Shown here: positions 8,222 through 17,094 of the stretch, piece after piece | Position numbering within the stretch: the stretch's first letter is position 1 | Layout: every line of letters begins with the position of its first letter | DNA from: Nocardia sp. NRRL S-836 | GTDB taxonomy: Bacteria; Actinomycetota; Actinomycetes; Mycobacteriales; Pseudonocardiaceae | Assembly: GCF_001279525.1 (NCBI RefSeq) | Contig: NZ_LGDY01000089.1 | Location: 62,001 to 126,000, forward strand | Length of the DNA stretch: 64,000 nt | Direction of reading: 5' to 3' | The notes under the pieces: model-generated | What the model was told of the DNA's origin: nothing | Database searches by the model: none | What the model saw: the letters and a program-made list of their open reading frames with translations, nothing else | Translations under genes and position numbers: made by a program

Positions 8222-8940
8222 CGACAGCGGGCAAGGCACCGGGCCTCGCGCAGGCCAACCTGATCGCCATCCCGAAGGACTGGGCGTACGACTTCCTGCT
8301 CTTCACCCACCGCAACCCCAAACCGTGCCCGGTGCTCGACGTGCTGGACGCGGGCGAGACGGTCAGCTCGCTCAAGCCGGACGCGGACGTGCGCACCCAC
8401 GCGCCGCGGTACCGGATCTGGGAGCACGGCGAGCTGACCGCGGAACCGGAGGACGCCACCGGCCACTGGCGCGACGACCTGGTGACGTTCCTGATCGGGT
8501 GCAGCTTCACGTTCGAGACGGCGCTGCGGAGCGCGGGTGTGCCGTTGCGGCACGTCGAACAGGGCCGCAACGTCGCCATGTTCGTCACGGACGTCCAGTG
8601 CCGGCCGGCCGGGCGGCTGCACGGGCCGATGGTCGTGTCGATGCGCTGGGTGCCGGAGTCCCTTGTGGACATCGCGCACAAGGTCACGGCGCTGATGCCG
8701 TCGGTGCACGGGGCACCGGTCGGCGCCGGTGACCCGCGGCTGCTGGGCATCGCGGACGTCGGCGCACCCGACTTCGGCGACGCGGTCGAGCCGGAACCCG
8801 GTGACGTGCCGATGTTCTGGGCATGCGGCGTGACACCGCAGGCGGTGCTGATGCGGTCGAGGCCGCCGTTCGCGATCACGCACGCGCCGGGTCAGATGTT
8901 CGTGACCGACATGCCGGACTTCGCTTACCGGGTCGGGTAG
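8218..8940 (+). CDS. Putative hydro-lyase, DUF1445 / D-glutamate cyclase-like
   Basis: A 240-residue DUF1445 protein. The signature [34 protein letters not shown], then [66 protein letters not shown] and a C-terminal [29 protein letters not shown] are all present. Some family members convert D-glutamate to 5-oxoproline; others are annotated only as hydro-lyases. The N-terminus seems short: relatives usually have some 20-25 residues (an RxxIRxG helix and a TxGxAxGY stretch) before the QANL motif, but here only TTAGKAPGL precedes it. The start is fixed by the ATGA overlap with the transporter. Confidence 0.82.
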   Translation: MTTAGKAPGLAQANLIAIPKDWAYDFLLFTHRNPKPCPVLDVLDAGETVSSLKPDADVRTHAPRYRIWEHGELTAEPEDATGHWRDDLVTFLIGCSFTFETALRSAGVPLRHVEQGRNVAMFVTDVQCRPAGRLHGPMVVSMRWVPESLVDIAHKVTALMPSVHGAPVGAGDPRLLGIADVGAPDFGDAVEPEPGDVPMFWACGVTPQAVLMRSRPPFAITHAPGQMFVTDMPDFAYRVG

Positions 8941-8960
8941 GCGGCCGCGAGGGCGGTGCC

Positions 8961-9554
8961 TCAGCCGAGGCGCCGCCCCAGGTCGTCCAGGCCGTTCCAC
9001 GCCGCGCAGCAGCCGTAGGTGAGCGCCGCGGCCAGCGGCCACGCCAGAATTCCCCACCACGTCTCCAGCTGCGGCGGGAACTGCAGCGTGTCGAGGGGCT
9101 TGGCCACGCCACCGGTCGGGTACATGCCCTCGACCGTCTTGCCGCCCTGCCACTGCATCAGCGCCGCCGCCGCGAGCGAGCCGAGCGTCATCGCGACCAT
9201 CACGACCGGGCCGCGCCGCTGGCGCAGCATCCACACCGCGACGCCGGTGACCACGCCCGCGCCCAGGCCGATGACGACGAACACCATCAGGGCGTCCATC
9301 CGGTGGTAGCTCTCCACCCCGAACGGCTGGAACCCGACGCCCTCCTGCGGCGAGGCGACCTTCGTCTGCGGCGGGGCGAGCCACGCCCAGAGGAACGCGG
9401 CGCCCATGCCGAAGACCGACGTCGTGAGCAGCACCGACAGGGCCGGCAGCAGGTCCCGCTTCACCACGACCCTCGGCCGCGGCCGGACGTAGTGGTAGAC
9501 GTACTGCGGCTCCGGCACGGTGTCGACGCGCACCGGCGCTGCGATCTCGTCCAT
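8961..9554 (-). CDS. DUF2567-type membrane protein, biotin-locus associated
   Basis: A 197-residue protein with about four membrane helices (LLTTSVFGMGAAFLWAWLA; ALMVFVVIGLGAGVVTGVAVW; VVMVAMTLGSLAAAALMQW; WGILAWPLAAALTYGCCAAW) after a proline-rich cytoplasmic N-terminus (PEPQYVYHYVRPRPRVV). It resembles the DUF2567 proteins that follow bioB and bsaP in mycobacteria (Rv1591-like). The ATG is 14 bp after the bsaP stop, so it is probably the last gene of bioD-bioB-bsaP-this. Its role is unknown; the conserved position hints at biotin metabolism or transport but this is only association. Confidence 0.7.
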   Translation of the reverse strand: MDEIAAPVRVDTVPEPQYVYHYVRPRPRVVVKRDLLPALSVLLTTSVFGMGAAFLWAWLAPPQTKVASPQEGVGFQPFGVESYHRMDALMVFVVIGLGAGVVTGVAVWMLRQRRGPVVMVAMTLGSLAAAALMQWQGGKTVEGMYPTGGVAKPLDTLQFPPQLETWWGILAWPLAAALTYGCCAAWNGLDDLGRRLG

Positions 9555-9568
9555 GTCGCGGAAGGTTA

Positions 9569-9769
9569 CTACCGCGCGGAACCGATCTCCCCGTGGCGGC
9601 TGCAGCGCGCCGTCCAGCCGTCCGGGGTCACCTGGACGACCATCCGGCGCGCGCACTGCGAGCAGTACCGCGGCGGGTCGATCACGGACAGCCGCTGACG
9701 GCACAGGGCGTGGTCGCCGTCAGCTTCCTCTTTGCCGCAGAACGAGCAGTACACGGTCGTGACCGTCAC
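9569..9769 (-). CDS. bsaP: Biotin synthase auxiliary protein
   Basis: A 66-residue cysteine-rich protein immediately after bioB (GTG start overlaps the bioB stop by 4 bp). It carries CxxC (Cys8, Cys11), Cys23 with His20, a second CxxC (Cys36, Cys39) and Cys56 with His59. Gene order and size match mycobacterial Rv1590, the BsaP protein recently reported to be required for actinobacterial BioB to convert dethiobiotin to biotin, probably through the BioB iron-sulfur clusters. The cysteine pattern fits a metal or Fe-S binding accessory. The assignment rests on synteny and cysteine spacing. Confidence 0.85.
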   Translation of the reverse strand: MTVTTVYCSFCGKEEADGDHALCRQRLSVIDPPRYCSQCARRMVVQVTPDGWTARCSRHGEIGSAR

Positions 9770-10782
9770 AGCGTCTGGCTCAGTGCCTTGATGGGCATCG
9801 ACAGCTCTTCGAGCATGTCGAGGTCCTGCTGGGCCGGGCGGCCGAGGTTCGTCAGGTAGTTGCCGACGATGATCGCGTTGATGCCGCCGAGCATGCCCTG
9901 CTTCGCGCCCAGGTCGCCGAAGGTCAGCTCACGGCCGCCGGCGAACCGCAGGATCGTGCGGGGCAGGGCCAGCCGGAACGCGCCGACCGTGCGCAACGCC
10001 TCCGCGCCCTCGACGACCGGGTAGTTCTCGTACGGCGTGCCGGGGTTCGGGATGAGGAAGTTGAGCGGCACCTCGTCGGGCTCCAGCTCGGCCAGCTGCA
10101 CGGCGAACTCCGCGCGCTGCGCCAGCGTCTCCCCCATGCCGATGATGCCGCCGCAGCAGACCTCCATGCCCGCGGCGCGGATCATCGTCAGCGTGTCCCA
10201 GCGCTCCTCCCAGGAGTGCGTGGTGACGACGTTCGGGAAGTGCGAGCGAGCCGTCTCGAGGTTGTGGTTGTAGCGGTGCACGCCCATCGCCACGAGCTCG
10301 TCTACCTGCTCCTGCGTGAGCATGCCGAGCGAGCAGGCGATCTGGATGTCGTTGCCGTCCGCGCGGATGGCCTTGACGCCGTCGCGGACCTGCGAGAGCA
10401 GCCGCTTGTCCGGGCCGCGCACGGCCGCGACGATGCAGAACTCGGTCGCGCCGGTGTCACGGGTCTGCCGGGCCGCGCGGACCAGGCCGGGGATGTCGAG
10501 CCACGCCGAGCGCACCGGCGAGGGGAACTGGCCGGACTGCGAGCAGAAGTGGCAGTCCTCCGGGCAGCCGCCGGTCTTGAGCGAGACGATGCCCTCGACC
10601 TCGACCTCCGGGCCGCACCAGCGCTCGCGGACCTCGTGGGCCAGCGCGAGCAGCTCGGGGATGCGGTCGTCGGGGAGTTCGAGCACCTGCAGGACCTGTG
10701 CCTCGGACAGGCCGACACCTCGTTCGAGCACCTGCTCACGAGCCTCGTCGAGCACGTCGATCTGTTCCGGAGCCGCGGTCAC
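9766..10782 (-). CDS. bioB: Biotin synthase
   Basis: A 338-residue radical-SAM enzyme that inserts sulfur into dethiobiotin. The CxxxCxxC motif is seen in [14 protein letters not shown], preceded by VEGIVSLKT; further landmarks are [60 protein letters not shown] and [11 protein letters not shown]. The GTG start is chosen because it has a GGAGGAGG ribosome site and gives the normal length; the open frame runs 39 codons further upstream but into the bioD end. Cotranscribed with bsaP downstream, which the actinobacterial type of BioB seems to need. Confidence 0.96.
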   Translation of the reverse strand: MTAAPEQIDVLDEAREQVLERGVGLSEAQVLQVLELPDDRIPELLALAHEVRERWCGPEVEVEGIVSLKTGGCPEDCHFCSQSGQFPSPVRSAWLDIPGLVRAARQTRDTGATEFCIVAAVRGPDKRLLSQVRDGVKAIRADGNDIQIACSLGMLTQEQVDELVAMGVHRYNHNLETARSHFPNVVTTHSWEERWDTLTMIRAAGMEVCCGGIIGMGETLAQRAEFAVQLAELEPDEVPLNFLIPNPGTPYENYPVVEGAEALRTVGAFRLALPRTILRFAGGRELTFGDLGAKQGMLGGINAIIVGNYLTNLGRPAQQDLDMLEELSMPIKALSQTL

Positions 10783-10852
10783 TGTCTCTCCTCCTCCTGT
10801 GGCCTGGCGTGCACTATGCCGCACTGAATCCTTCAGCGTGGAGCGACGTAGG

Positions 10853-11572
10853 TCACTGGACCGCGAACTGAGCGGCGAACGTGTCCGGGTCGAACTCACC
10901 GCCGAACCAGGGTGAGAACGATCTCCTGGCCACCGCCAGGAAGTCCACGGAGCCGAGCTTCGTCACACCCTGGGGCAGCGCTCCGAGCAGCGGACCGCCG
11001 GCCGCCTCCGGCAGGTCGGCGAGGTTCGTGAGGGACGCGAGGTCGGGGTGCGCGGGCCAGCTGCCCACCACGACACCGATGCACTCCAGGCCGCGCCGTT
11101 GCAACGCCTCCGCGGTCAGGGCGGTGGCGTTCAGCGTGCCCAGGCCCGCCTGCGCGACGATGAGCACCGGCGCGTTCACCGCCCACGCGATGTCCGCCAG
11201 CGTCGAGCCGCCCTCGTCGAACCGCACCAGCAGCCCGCCCGCGCCCTCGACCAGCACCAGGTCGTGCGTCTCGTCGAGCGCGGTCACCTCGGCGGCGACG
11301 TCCCTGGGGTGCACGGTGGCCATGCCCGCGCGTCTGGCCGCGGTGGCCGGTGCCAGCGGGTCGGGGTACCTGGCCAGCTCACGGGTCGTCACGTCACCCG
11401 CCAGCCGCGCCACCTCCGCCACGTCGCCGGGCTCGCCGGGCAGCAGGCCGGTCTGCGCGGGCTTGAGCACCGCGACCCGTCTGCCGCCTGCCCTGGCCAG
11501 CGCGGCGATGCCCGCCGTGACGGCGGTCTTGCCGACTTCGGTTCCCGTTCCGGTGATCACCAGCACGCTCAC
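10853..11572 (-). CDS. bioD: ATP-dependent dethiobiotin synthetase
   Basis: A 239-residue P-loop enzyme that closes the ureido ring of dethiobiotin from DAPA, CO2 and ATP. The N-terminal [20 protein letters not shown] motif is the BioD-type P-loop; VLKPAQTG is the next nucleotide/substrate contact, and [16 protein letters not shown] and [23 protein letters not shown] follow. It lies 70 bp upstream of bioB on the same strand. In mycobacteria bioF stands directly before bioD; here that slot is occupied by a small opposite-strand glutaredoxin-like gene. Confidence 0.95.
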   Translation of the reverse strand: MSVLVITGTGTEVGKTAVTAGIAALARAGGRRVAVLKPAQTGLLPGEPGDVAEVARLAGDVTTRELARYPDPLAPATAARRAGMATVHPRDVAAEVTALDETHDLVLVEGAGGLLVRFDEGGSTLADIAWAVNAPVLIVAQAGLGTLNATALTAEALQRRGLECIGVVVGSWPAHPDLASLTNLADLPEAAGGPLLGALPQGVTKLGSVDFLAVARRSFSPWFGGEFDPDTFAAQFAVQ

Positions 11573-11608
11573 GAATCCTCACCTTAGAGCGTGACCTACC
11601 GTGACCAC

Positions 11609-11851
11609 ATGACTGAGCAACCGATCGTGATGTACGGCGCCGAGTGGTGTGGTGACTGCCGCCGCGCCAAGGCGTGGCTGACCCGCAACAACGTGCCCTT
11701 CACCTACGTCGACGTCGAGCACGACGACGCCGCGCGGGACAGGGCGGTCGAGATCTCCGGCCGCAAGAACATCCCGGTCGTGGTGCTGCCGAACGGCGAG
11801 TTCCTGGTCGAGCCGTCCGACACTCAGCTCGCCGCCGCGATCACGCCCTGA
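11609..11851 (+). CDS. Glutaredoxin-family / mycoredoxin-like protein
   Basis: An 80-residue thioredoxin-fold protein. The active-site motif is WCGDC ([17 protein letters not shown]), followed by the [31 protein letters not shown] stretch with the cis-proline in IPVV. Actinomycete mycoredoxins normally have CGYC or CPYC, so the Asp between the cysteines is a variant shared by one subfamily. Expected role is thiol-disulfide exchange with mycothiol. TACCGT 6 nt before the ATG at 11609 suggests a leaderless start and argues against the GTG at 11591. Its 3' end overlaps the convergent bioA end by 28 bp. Confidence 0.82.
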   Translation: MTEQPIVMYGAEWCGDCRRAKAWLTRNNVPFTYVDVEHDDAARDRAVEISGRKNIPVVVLPNGEFLVEPSDTQLAAAITP

Positions 11852-13080
11852 GCGATCTGCGCGATGTCGTCGTCCGTGCTGACGAACGGCGGCATCGTGT
11901 AGACCAGGTCGCGGAACGGCCGCAGCCACACACCCGCGTCCACCGCCGCCTTCGTCGCCCGTGCCATGTCCACGGGCTCGTGCAGCTGCACGACACCGAT
12001 GGCGCCCAGCACGCGCACGTCCTTCACGCCCGGCAACGCGCGCGCGGGTTCGAGGCCGGTCGACAGCCCGGCCGAGATGCGCGCGACCTCGCGCTTCCAG
12101 TCCTGGGACAGCAGCAGGTCGATCGAGGCCAGCGACACCGCCGACGCGAGCGGGTTGCCCATGAACGTCGGCCCGTGCGCGAGCACCGGCACCTCTCCCC
12201 GGCTGATCCCGTCCGCGACCCGCGGCGTGCACAGGGTGGCGGCCATCGACAGGTAGCCGCCGGTCAGGGCCTTGCCGACGCACAGGACGTCCGGGCTGAC
12301 GTTCGCGTGGTCGGCGGCGAACAGCTCGCCGGTGCGCCCGAAGCCCGTGGCGATCTCGTCGAACACCAGCAGCACGTCGTGCGTGTACGCCAGCTCGCGC
12401 AGCACGTGCAGGTAGCGGGGGTCGTGGAAGCGCATTCCGCCCGCGCCCTGCACCACCGGTTCCACGATGATCGCGGCCAGCTCGTCGGCGTGCGCCTCGA
12501 CCAGGTCGGCGAGGTGCTGCACGTACGCGGTGTCGAGCTCCGCGGGTGGTGCGTCCGCGAAGACCTGCACCGGCAGGATTCCCCGCCACAGCGCGTGCAT
12601 CCCGCCCTCGGGGTCGCACACGGACATCGGGTTGAACGTGTCGCCGTGGTACCCGCCGCGCCACGTGAGCAGCCGCCGCTTCTCCGGCCGGTCGCGCGAA
12701 CGCCAGTACTGCAGGCACATCTTGACGGCGACCTCGACCGCCACCGAGCCGGAGTCGCACAGGAACACGTGCCGCAGCTCGGCCGGGGTGATGTCGACGA
12801 GCTTCGCGCAGAGCCGCACGGCGGGCTCGTGCGTGAGCCCGCCGAACATCACGTGGCTCATCCGGCCCAGCTGCCCGGTGACGGCCGCGTCGAGCACCGG
12901 GTGCCGGTAGCCGTGGATCGCCGCCCACCACGACGACATGCCGTCGACCAGCTCGCGGCCGTCGGCGAGGGTGAGCCGGACACCGGAGGCCGACTCGACG
13001 AGCAACGGCTCCTGGGTGCCCGGCATCGGGCCGTACGGGTGCCAGACGTGCGCCTGGTCGAGCTTCAGCAGGTCGTCCAC
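11824..13080 (-). CDS. bioA: Adenosylmethionine-8-amino-7-oxononanoate aminotransferase
   Basis: A 418-residue fold-type I PLP enzyme that converts KAPA to DAPA with SAM as the amino donor. The family opening HVWHPYGPM and [24 protein letters not shown] are present; the PLP-binding Asp is in [14 protein letters not shown] and the Schiff-base lysine in [36 protein letters not shown] and the C-terminal [15 protein letters not shown] are typical of BioA. It is the only biotin gene upstream of bioD on this strand; bioF, which makes its substrate, is not in the window. Confidence 0.95.
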   Translation of the reverse strand: MDDLLKLDQAHVWHPYGPMPGTQEPLLVESASGVRLTLADGRELVDGMSSWWAAIHGYRHPVLDAAVTGQLGRMSHVMFGGLTHEPAVRLCAKLVDITPAELRHVFLCDSGSVAVEVAVKMCLQYWRSRDRPEKRRLLTWRGGYHGDTFNPMSVCDPEGGMHALWRGILPVQVFADAPPAELDTAYVQHLADLVEAHADELAAIIVEPVVQGAGGMRFHDPRYLHVLRELAYTHDVLLVFDEIATGFGRTGELFAADHANVSPDVLCVGKALTGGYLSMAATLCTPRVADGISRGEVPVLAHGPTFMGNPLASAVSLASIDLLLSQDWKREVARISAGLSTGLEPARALPGVKDVRVLGAIGVVQLHEPVDMARATKAAVDAGVWLRPFRDLVYTMPPFVSTDDDIAQIAQGVIAAAS

Positions 13081-13090
13081 CCGCCGAAGG

Positions 13091-14296
13091 TTAGGCCAGG
13101 CGCACGGGCAGGGTGTGCAGGCCGCGGATGAGCGTGCTGTCCCGCCACACCAGCGTCTCCGGCTCGGCGGCCAGCGAGAGGTTCGGGAACCGGGCGAGCA
13201 GCTGCGTGAGCGCCACGTCGAACTCCAGCCTGGCCAGCGGCGCGCCCAGGCAGAAGTGGATGCCGTGACCGAACGCCAGGTGGCCCTGCGCGGACCGGGT
13301 GACGTCGAGCTGCGCGGGGTTCTCGTACTTCTCCGGGTCCCGGTTGGCCGCGATCAGCGACACCATCACGATCTCGCCGGCCGGCACCGTGACACCGCCC
13401 AGGTCGAGCGGCTCCTTGGTGTAGCGGAAGGTCGCGACGTTGACCGGGCCCTCCAGCCGCAGGAACTCCTCGGTGCTGGCCGGGATCAGCTCCGGCCGGT
13501 CCTTCAGCACCCGCAGCTGCTCCGGGTTCCTCAGCAGCGCCAGCACGGCGTTGCCGATGAGGTTCACCGTGGTCTCGTGGCCGGCCACGAGCAGCAGGAA
13601 CGCCATCGAGATGAGCTCTTCGGTGCTCAGCCGGTCGCCGGAGTCGTCGGCGTGCACCAGGGCGGAGAAGAAGGTGTCGTTCGGCTCGGCCTCGGCGATC
13701 GCCGTGACGTGCTGGTGCAGGAAGGCGGCCATCGCGGAGGCCGCGGCCTGGACCTGCTCGGCCGTGCCGAAGGTCAGCAGCTGGTTCGACCACTCGCGGA
13801 AGTCGGCGCGGTTGTCGATCGGGATGCCGAGCAGCTCGCAGATCACCGTGATCGGCAGCGGGAACGCGAACGCCTCCAGCAGGTCGACCTCGTCACCGTC
13901 GGCCAGCTTCGCGAGCAGCTCGGCGGCGATCTCCTGCACGCGGGGGCGCATCAGCTCGACGCGGCGGGCGGTGAACGCCTTGGTCACGAGCTTGCGCAGG
14001 CGGGTGTGGCCGGGCGGGTCCATGTTGAGCATGTGGACCGACAGCGTGGGCTCGATCTCGCGGTTCTCGACCTCGCCGGACGAGTGCGCCGCCATCAGGT
14101 GGCCGCCCTCCAGGACGTTCTTGCTGACCTGCGGCGCGGTGAGGGCGAGCTTCGCCTCGTCGTACCGGGTCACGAGCCACACCTTGAGCCCGCGCGGCAG
14201 CTGGAGCTCCTGCACGGGGCCCTCGGCGCGCAGCAGGTCGTGGACCTCGTGCGGGTTCTGGACGTAGTCGTCGGGCAACCGGGTGAGTGTCGTCAC
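13091..14296 (-). CDS. Cytochrome P450
   Basis: A 401-residue soluble bacterial P450 of CYP105/107-like build. The I-helix oxygen-activation motif is [21 protein letters not shown], the ExxR pair is in [12 protein letters not shown], and the haem-ligand loop is [15 protein letters not shown] with the cysteine thiolate. [17 protein letters not shown] (C helix) is also visible. It hydroxylates or epoxidises an unknown small substrate and needs external ferredoxin and reductase, neither encoded next to it. The GTG start is preceded by a perfect 17-bp palindrome, probably an operator. No biosynthetic gene cluster surrounds it. Confidence 0.92.
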   Translation of the reverse strand: MTTLTRLPDDYVQNPHEVHDLLRAEGPVQELQLPRGLKVWLVTRYDEAKLALTAPQVSKNVLEGGHLMAAHSSGEVENREIEPTLSVHMLNMDPPGHTRLRKLVTKAFTARRVELMRPRVQEIAAELLAKLADGDEVDLLEAFAFPLPITVICELLGIPIDNRADFREWSNQLLTFGTAEQVQAAASAMAAFLHQHVTAIAEAEPNDTFFSALVHADDSGDRLSTEELISMAFLLLVAGHETTVNLIGNAVLALLRNPEQLRVLKDRPELIPASTEEFLRLEGPVNVATFRYTKEPLDLGGVTVPAGEIVMVSLIAANRDPEKYENPAQLDVTRSAQGHLAFGHGIHFCLGAPLARLEFDVALTQLLARFPNLSLAAEPETLVWRDSTLIRGLHTLPVRLA

Positions 14297-14303
14297 CCCA
14301 CCC

Positions 14304-14320
14304 AGTTAACCCCGTTAACT
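14304..14320. promoter_or_regulatory. 17-bp palindrome at the P450 start
   Basis: AGTTAACCCCGTTAACT is a perfect 7-3-7 inverted repeat placed 7 bp upstream of the P450 start codon. Its size and symmetry are those of a TetR-family or similar dimeric repressor site, and binding would cover the start of transcription of the P450. The regulator is not evident: the only TetR gene in the window has different, better-fitting sites of its own. It could also serve the divergent gene at 14481, though it lies 160 bp from it. Confidence 0.55.
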
Positions 14321-14480
14321 CGACTCTCGCCACTATTTCCGCGCCGGCCGCGAAGGAGACCTCGTCACCGCCGGTCGCAAGGACCGGACCGTCCACATCG
14401 GATTCGCCGGGCGGCACCCGTGATCGTGCTGCGGCCGGGCGGTGATGGGGAGATCAGGAGCGCGGGGTAGCGTTCAATTC

Positions 14481-15332
14481 GTGGTGGCCCCTGATCCCGT
14501 TGACGCCCGTTTGCTGGCCATGCTCGCCGACTCTGGTCGTGCCGCCGTGCACGAGATCGCCCAGCGGCTCGGCATGGACCCGCGCGAGGCCGCCATGCGC
14601 CTGATCACGTTGTCCGGCAGCGGTCTGCCGTTGCTCGTGGGCGTCGAGTGCGACCCCAACGGCATCCGCAGAGCGCTGGCGAACGCGGCCGCCTACGGCA
14701 GCTACCAGGGTCCGCCGCCGTCCGGCGCCTACGCCGTGCAGCAGAGCGGCCCGCACCACGTCAGCGGTCCGCACCCGGTGCCGTACGGTCCGCAGAACCC
14801 GCAGTCGCAGCCCTTCCCGGCCCAGCCGCAGCAGGCCACCTGGGGCCCGCCCCAGTCAGCCGGGTGGGTCCGCACCGAGCAGCCGCAGCCTCCGCAGCCC
14901 CGGCCGGTCGTGCGCACCGGCAAGGTCGGCACGGTGCTGGAGGCGGACAGCCTCGAAGGCGCCCGCCTGTCGATCCAGCTGGTCGAGGTCGTCGACCCGG
15001 CCGACTTCCTGTTCACCGCGGCCGGGTACAAGCTGGCCGAGGGCGAACGGGCCGTGGTCGTGCACACCGAGGTCACGAACGCGTCGAAGGTGCCGTACAC
15101 CTCGTTGCCGGACATGTACCTGGTGCTGGTGACCAAGACCGGCGAGTCCGTCACGAAGGCGCCGGTGTCGCTGTCGTCGCGGCCCGCGCACAAGCTCGGC
15201 GTGCAGCCGGGTGAGACCGCCGGCGGGCACACGGTGTTCGTGCTGCCGGACACGACGGAGATCATCCAGGTGCGCTGGAGCGTGCGGCCCGAGGTGGACG
15301 TCAACACGCTCGTGTGGACCGTCGAGGACTGA
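14481..15332 (+). CDS. AsnC-type HTH protein with DUF4352-like C-terminal domain
   Basis: A 283-residue protein in three parts. Residues ~1-60 form an AsnC/Lrp-like helix-turn-helix (VDARLLAMLADSGRAAVHEIAQRLGMDPREAAMRL). Residues ~70-145 are a disordered Gln/Pro/Gly-rich linker. Residues ~150-283 form a beta-sandwich like DUF4352 (VLEADSLEGARLSIQLVEVV..AVVVHTEVTNASKVPYTSLPDMYLVL). DUF4352 is usually extracellular, but no signal peptide or membrane helix is seen here, so this would be a cytoplasmic version with a DNA-binding or protein-binding N-terminus. TAGCGT lies 7 nt before the GTG at 14481, indicating a leaderless mRNA. Function unknown. Confidence 0.75.
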   Translation: MVAPDPVDARLLAMLADSGRAAVHEIAQRLGMDPREAAMRLITLSGSGLPLLVGVECDPNGIRRALANAAAYGSYQGPPPSGAYAVQQSGPHHVSGPHPVPYGPQNPQSQPFPAQPQQATWGPPQSAGWVRTEQPQPPQPRPVVRTGKVGTVLEADSLEGARLSIQLVEVVDPADFLFTAAGYKLAEGERAVVVHTEVTNASKVPYTSLPDMYLVLVTKTGESVTKAPVSLSSRPAHKLGVQPGETAGGHTVFVLPDTTEIIQVRWSVRPEVDVNTLVWTVED

Positions 15333-15338
15333 CGCTGC

Positions 15339-16145
15339 CTAGCACTGCCTAGCACCGGCTGGCGCAGGCTGGCGCAGGACCTTCAACGCCGCCGCGTGCA
15401 CGCCGGGTGCGGCGGCCACGTACTCGCGCGTGGTCAGCTCCCACGGCTCGCCGTCGAGGTCGGTGACGACACCGCCGGCTTCCTGCACCAGCAACACACC
15501 GGACGCGTGCGCGCGCACGTTGTCGTACTGCCAGTGCACGTCCATCCGCCCGGCGGCGACCTGGGCGAGCTGATGGGTCACCGGCACCGAGATCCGCACG
15601 TACAGCGCCTCCTTCGCCATCGCGCTGTAGGAGGCGCCGACCCGGTCGGCCATCTCCGGTCCCTGCCCCGCCTGGGCCTGACCGGTGCCGGTGAGCGCGC
15701 CGTCCAGTGACGTCTTCTCCGACACCCGCACCGGCACGCCGTTGAGGAACGTGCCGCCGCCCTCGGTCGCGGTGAACACCTCCTCGAACAACGGGAAGTA
15801 CACGACGGCGAGCACCGGGCGGCCGTCGCGGACCAGGCTCACGCCGATGTTCCAGTCGGTCATGCCGTGGACGGCGTTCATGTTGCCGCCCACCGGGTCC
15901 ACCAGCCACCACTCGCCCGGTTCCAGCGGGCCGGAGCCGTGTTCGTCGTCGAGCCAGCGCGCGCTCGGGCGGATTTCGGCGAGCGCGGGGCGCAGCACCT
16001 CCACGACGGCGGCGTCGTTGGCGCGGACGCCCGCGATGACCTCGGTGAGGCTCGCGGTGCGCGACTCGGGCGAGTACCGCTTCAGCATCCGCTCACCGGC
16101 GCGGCGGACGGCGGTGACGGTGGCGGGCAGCAGGTCCGTGCTCAT
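15339..16145 (-). CDS. Inositol-monophosphatase-like protein, altered active site
   Basis: A 268-residue protein of the FIG/IMPase superfamily. The acidic motif (SARWLDDEHGSG), the motif-A region (EWWLVDPVGGNMNAVHGMTDWNIGVSLV), ATEGGGTFLNGVPVRVS and the C-terminal QYDNVRAHASGVLLVQEAGGVVTDLDGEPW are all recognisable. Motif A normally reads DPxDGTxN; here the second metal-binding Asp is Gly (Gly86) and the Thr is Asn, so ordinary Mg-dependent phosphatase activity is doubtful. A divergent relative with DPVEGN occurs in natural-product clusters as I recall. A GGAG ribosome site precedes the ATG. Divergent from a LysR gene by 51 bp, which may control it. Confidence 0.8.
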   Translation of the reverse strand: MSTDLLPATVTAVRRAGERMLKRYSPESRTASLTEVIAGVRANDAAVVEVLRPALAEIRPSARWLDDEHGSGPLEPGEWWLVDPVGGNMNAVHGMTDWNIGVSLVRDGRPVLAVVYFPLFEEVFTATEGGGTFLNGVPVRVSEKTSLDGALTGTGQAQAGQGPEMADRVGASYSAMAKEALYVRISVPVTHQLAQVAAGRMDVHWQYDNVRAHASGVLLVQEAGGVVTDLDGEPWELTTREYVAAAPGVHAAALKVLRQPAPAGARQC

Positions 16146-16196
16146 GGGTGCTCCAATTGATTCCGGGACATCTTGTGATCAGTACGATTTACGTTC

Positions 16197-17093
16197 ATGC
16201 AAGCGGATCTGAACCTGCTGACCGTGCTGGACGCGCTGCTCGAAGAGGGCAGCGTGATGGGCGCGGCCGAACGGCTGCACCTGTCCTCACCGGCGGTCAG
16301 CCGCACGCTCGGCCGGATCAGGAAGGTGACCGGCGACGACATCCTGGTCCGCACCGGCCACTCGATGACGCCGACGCCGTACGCGTTGGGGATCGCCGAC
16401 GAGGTGCACCGGCTGGTGCGGCAGGCCAACGCCGTGCTGTCACCGAGCCGTGAGCTCGACCTCGCCGAGCTGGACCGCACCTTCACCGTCCAGTGCCACG
16501 ACGCACTGGCGTCGTCGCTGGTGCCGGTGCTGGTCGCCACGATCGCCGAGCAGGCGCCCGGTGTGCGGCTGCGGGTGCTCGCCGAGCACTCCGGCGACAC
16601 CGACGACCTGCGGCACGGCCGGGTCGACCTGGAGCTCGGTGGCGGCGCCCCGGCGTTGCCCGAGTTCCGCTCCGAGACGCTGGGCCACGACCCGCTCGCC
16701 GTGGCGATGCGCCCGGACCACCCGTGCGCCGACGACCTCGACCTCGCGGCGTACGCGGCACATCCGCACGTGGTGGTCTCCCGGCGTGGCCGGCTCACCG
16801 CGCCGATCGACGATCTACTGGCTGCGGAAGGCTTGCACCGCAGGGTGATCGCCACCGTGGCGACTGTCCACTCCGCACTGCAGATCGCGGCCGCGAGCGA
16901 CGCGCTGGTCACCACCACGGCGATCCTGTGCCGCCCGTTGATCGACGCGTTCGGGCTCGTCACCCGGCCGCTGCCGGCGCCGTCACCGCAGGCACCGGTC
17001 AACTGCAACTGGCACCAGCGCTACGACTCCGACCTCGCCCACGCCTGGCTGCGCGACCGGGTGCGGGCGGCGTTCGCGGCCCTCGCCGGCTGA
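16197..17093 (+). CDS. LysR-family transcriptional regulator
   Basis: A 298-residue LTTR. The winged HTH is at residues 3-60 (LNLLTVLDALLEEGSVMGAAERLHLSSPAVSRTLGRIRKVTGDDILVR), followed by the linker helix and an effector-binding domain of the NodD/PcpR type with VNCNWHQRYDSDLAHAWLRDRVR at the C-terminus. TACGAT lies 8 nt before the ATG, so it is probably leaderless. It is divergent from the inositol-phosphatase-like gene and convergent with a Rossmann-fold gene that ends 1 bp after its stop. LysR proteins often regulate the divergent gene and sometimes NAD(P)-binding partners; the inducer is unknown. Confidence 0.9.
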   Translation: MQADLNLLTVLDALLEEGSVMGAAERLHLSSPAVSRTLGRIRKVTGDDILVRTGHSMTPTPYALGIADEVHRLVRQANAVLSPSRELDLAELDRTFTVQCHDALASSLVPVLVATIAEQAPGVRLRVLAEHSGDTDDLRHGRVDLELGGGAPALPEFRSETLGHDPLAVAMRPDHPCADDLDLAAYAAHPHVVVSRRGRLTAPIDDLLAAEGLHRRVIATVATVHSALQIAAASDALVTTTAILCRPLIDAFGLVTRPLPAPSPQAPVNCNWHQRYDSDLAHAWLRDRVRAAFAALAG

Positions 17094-17094
17094 G

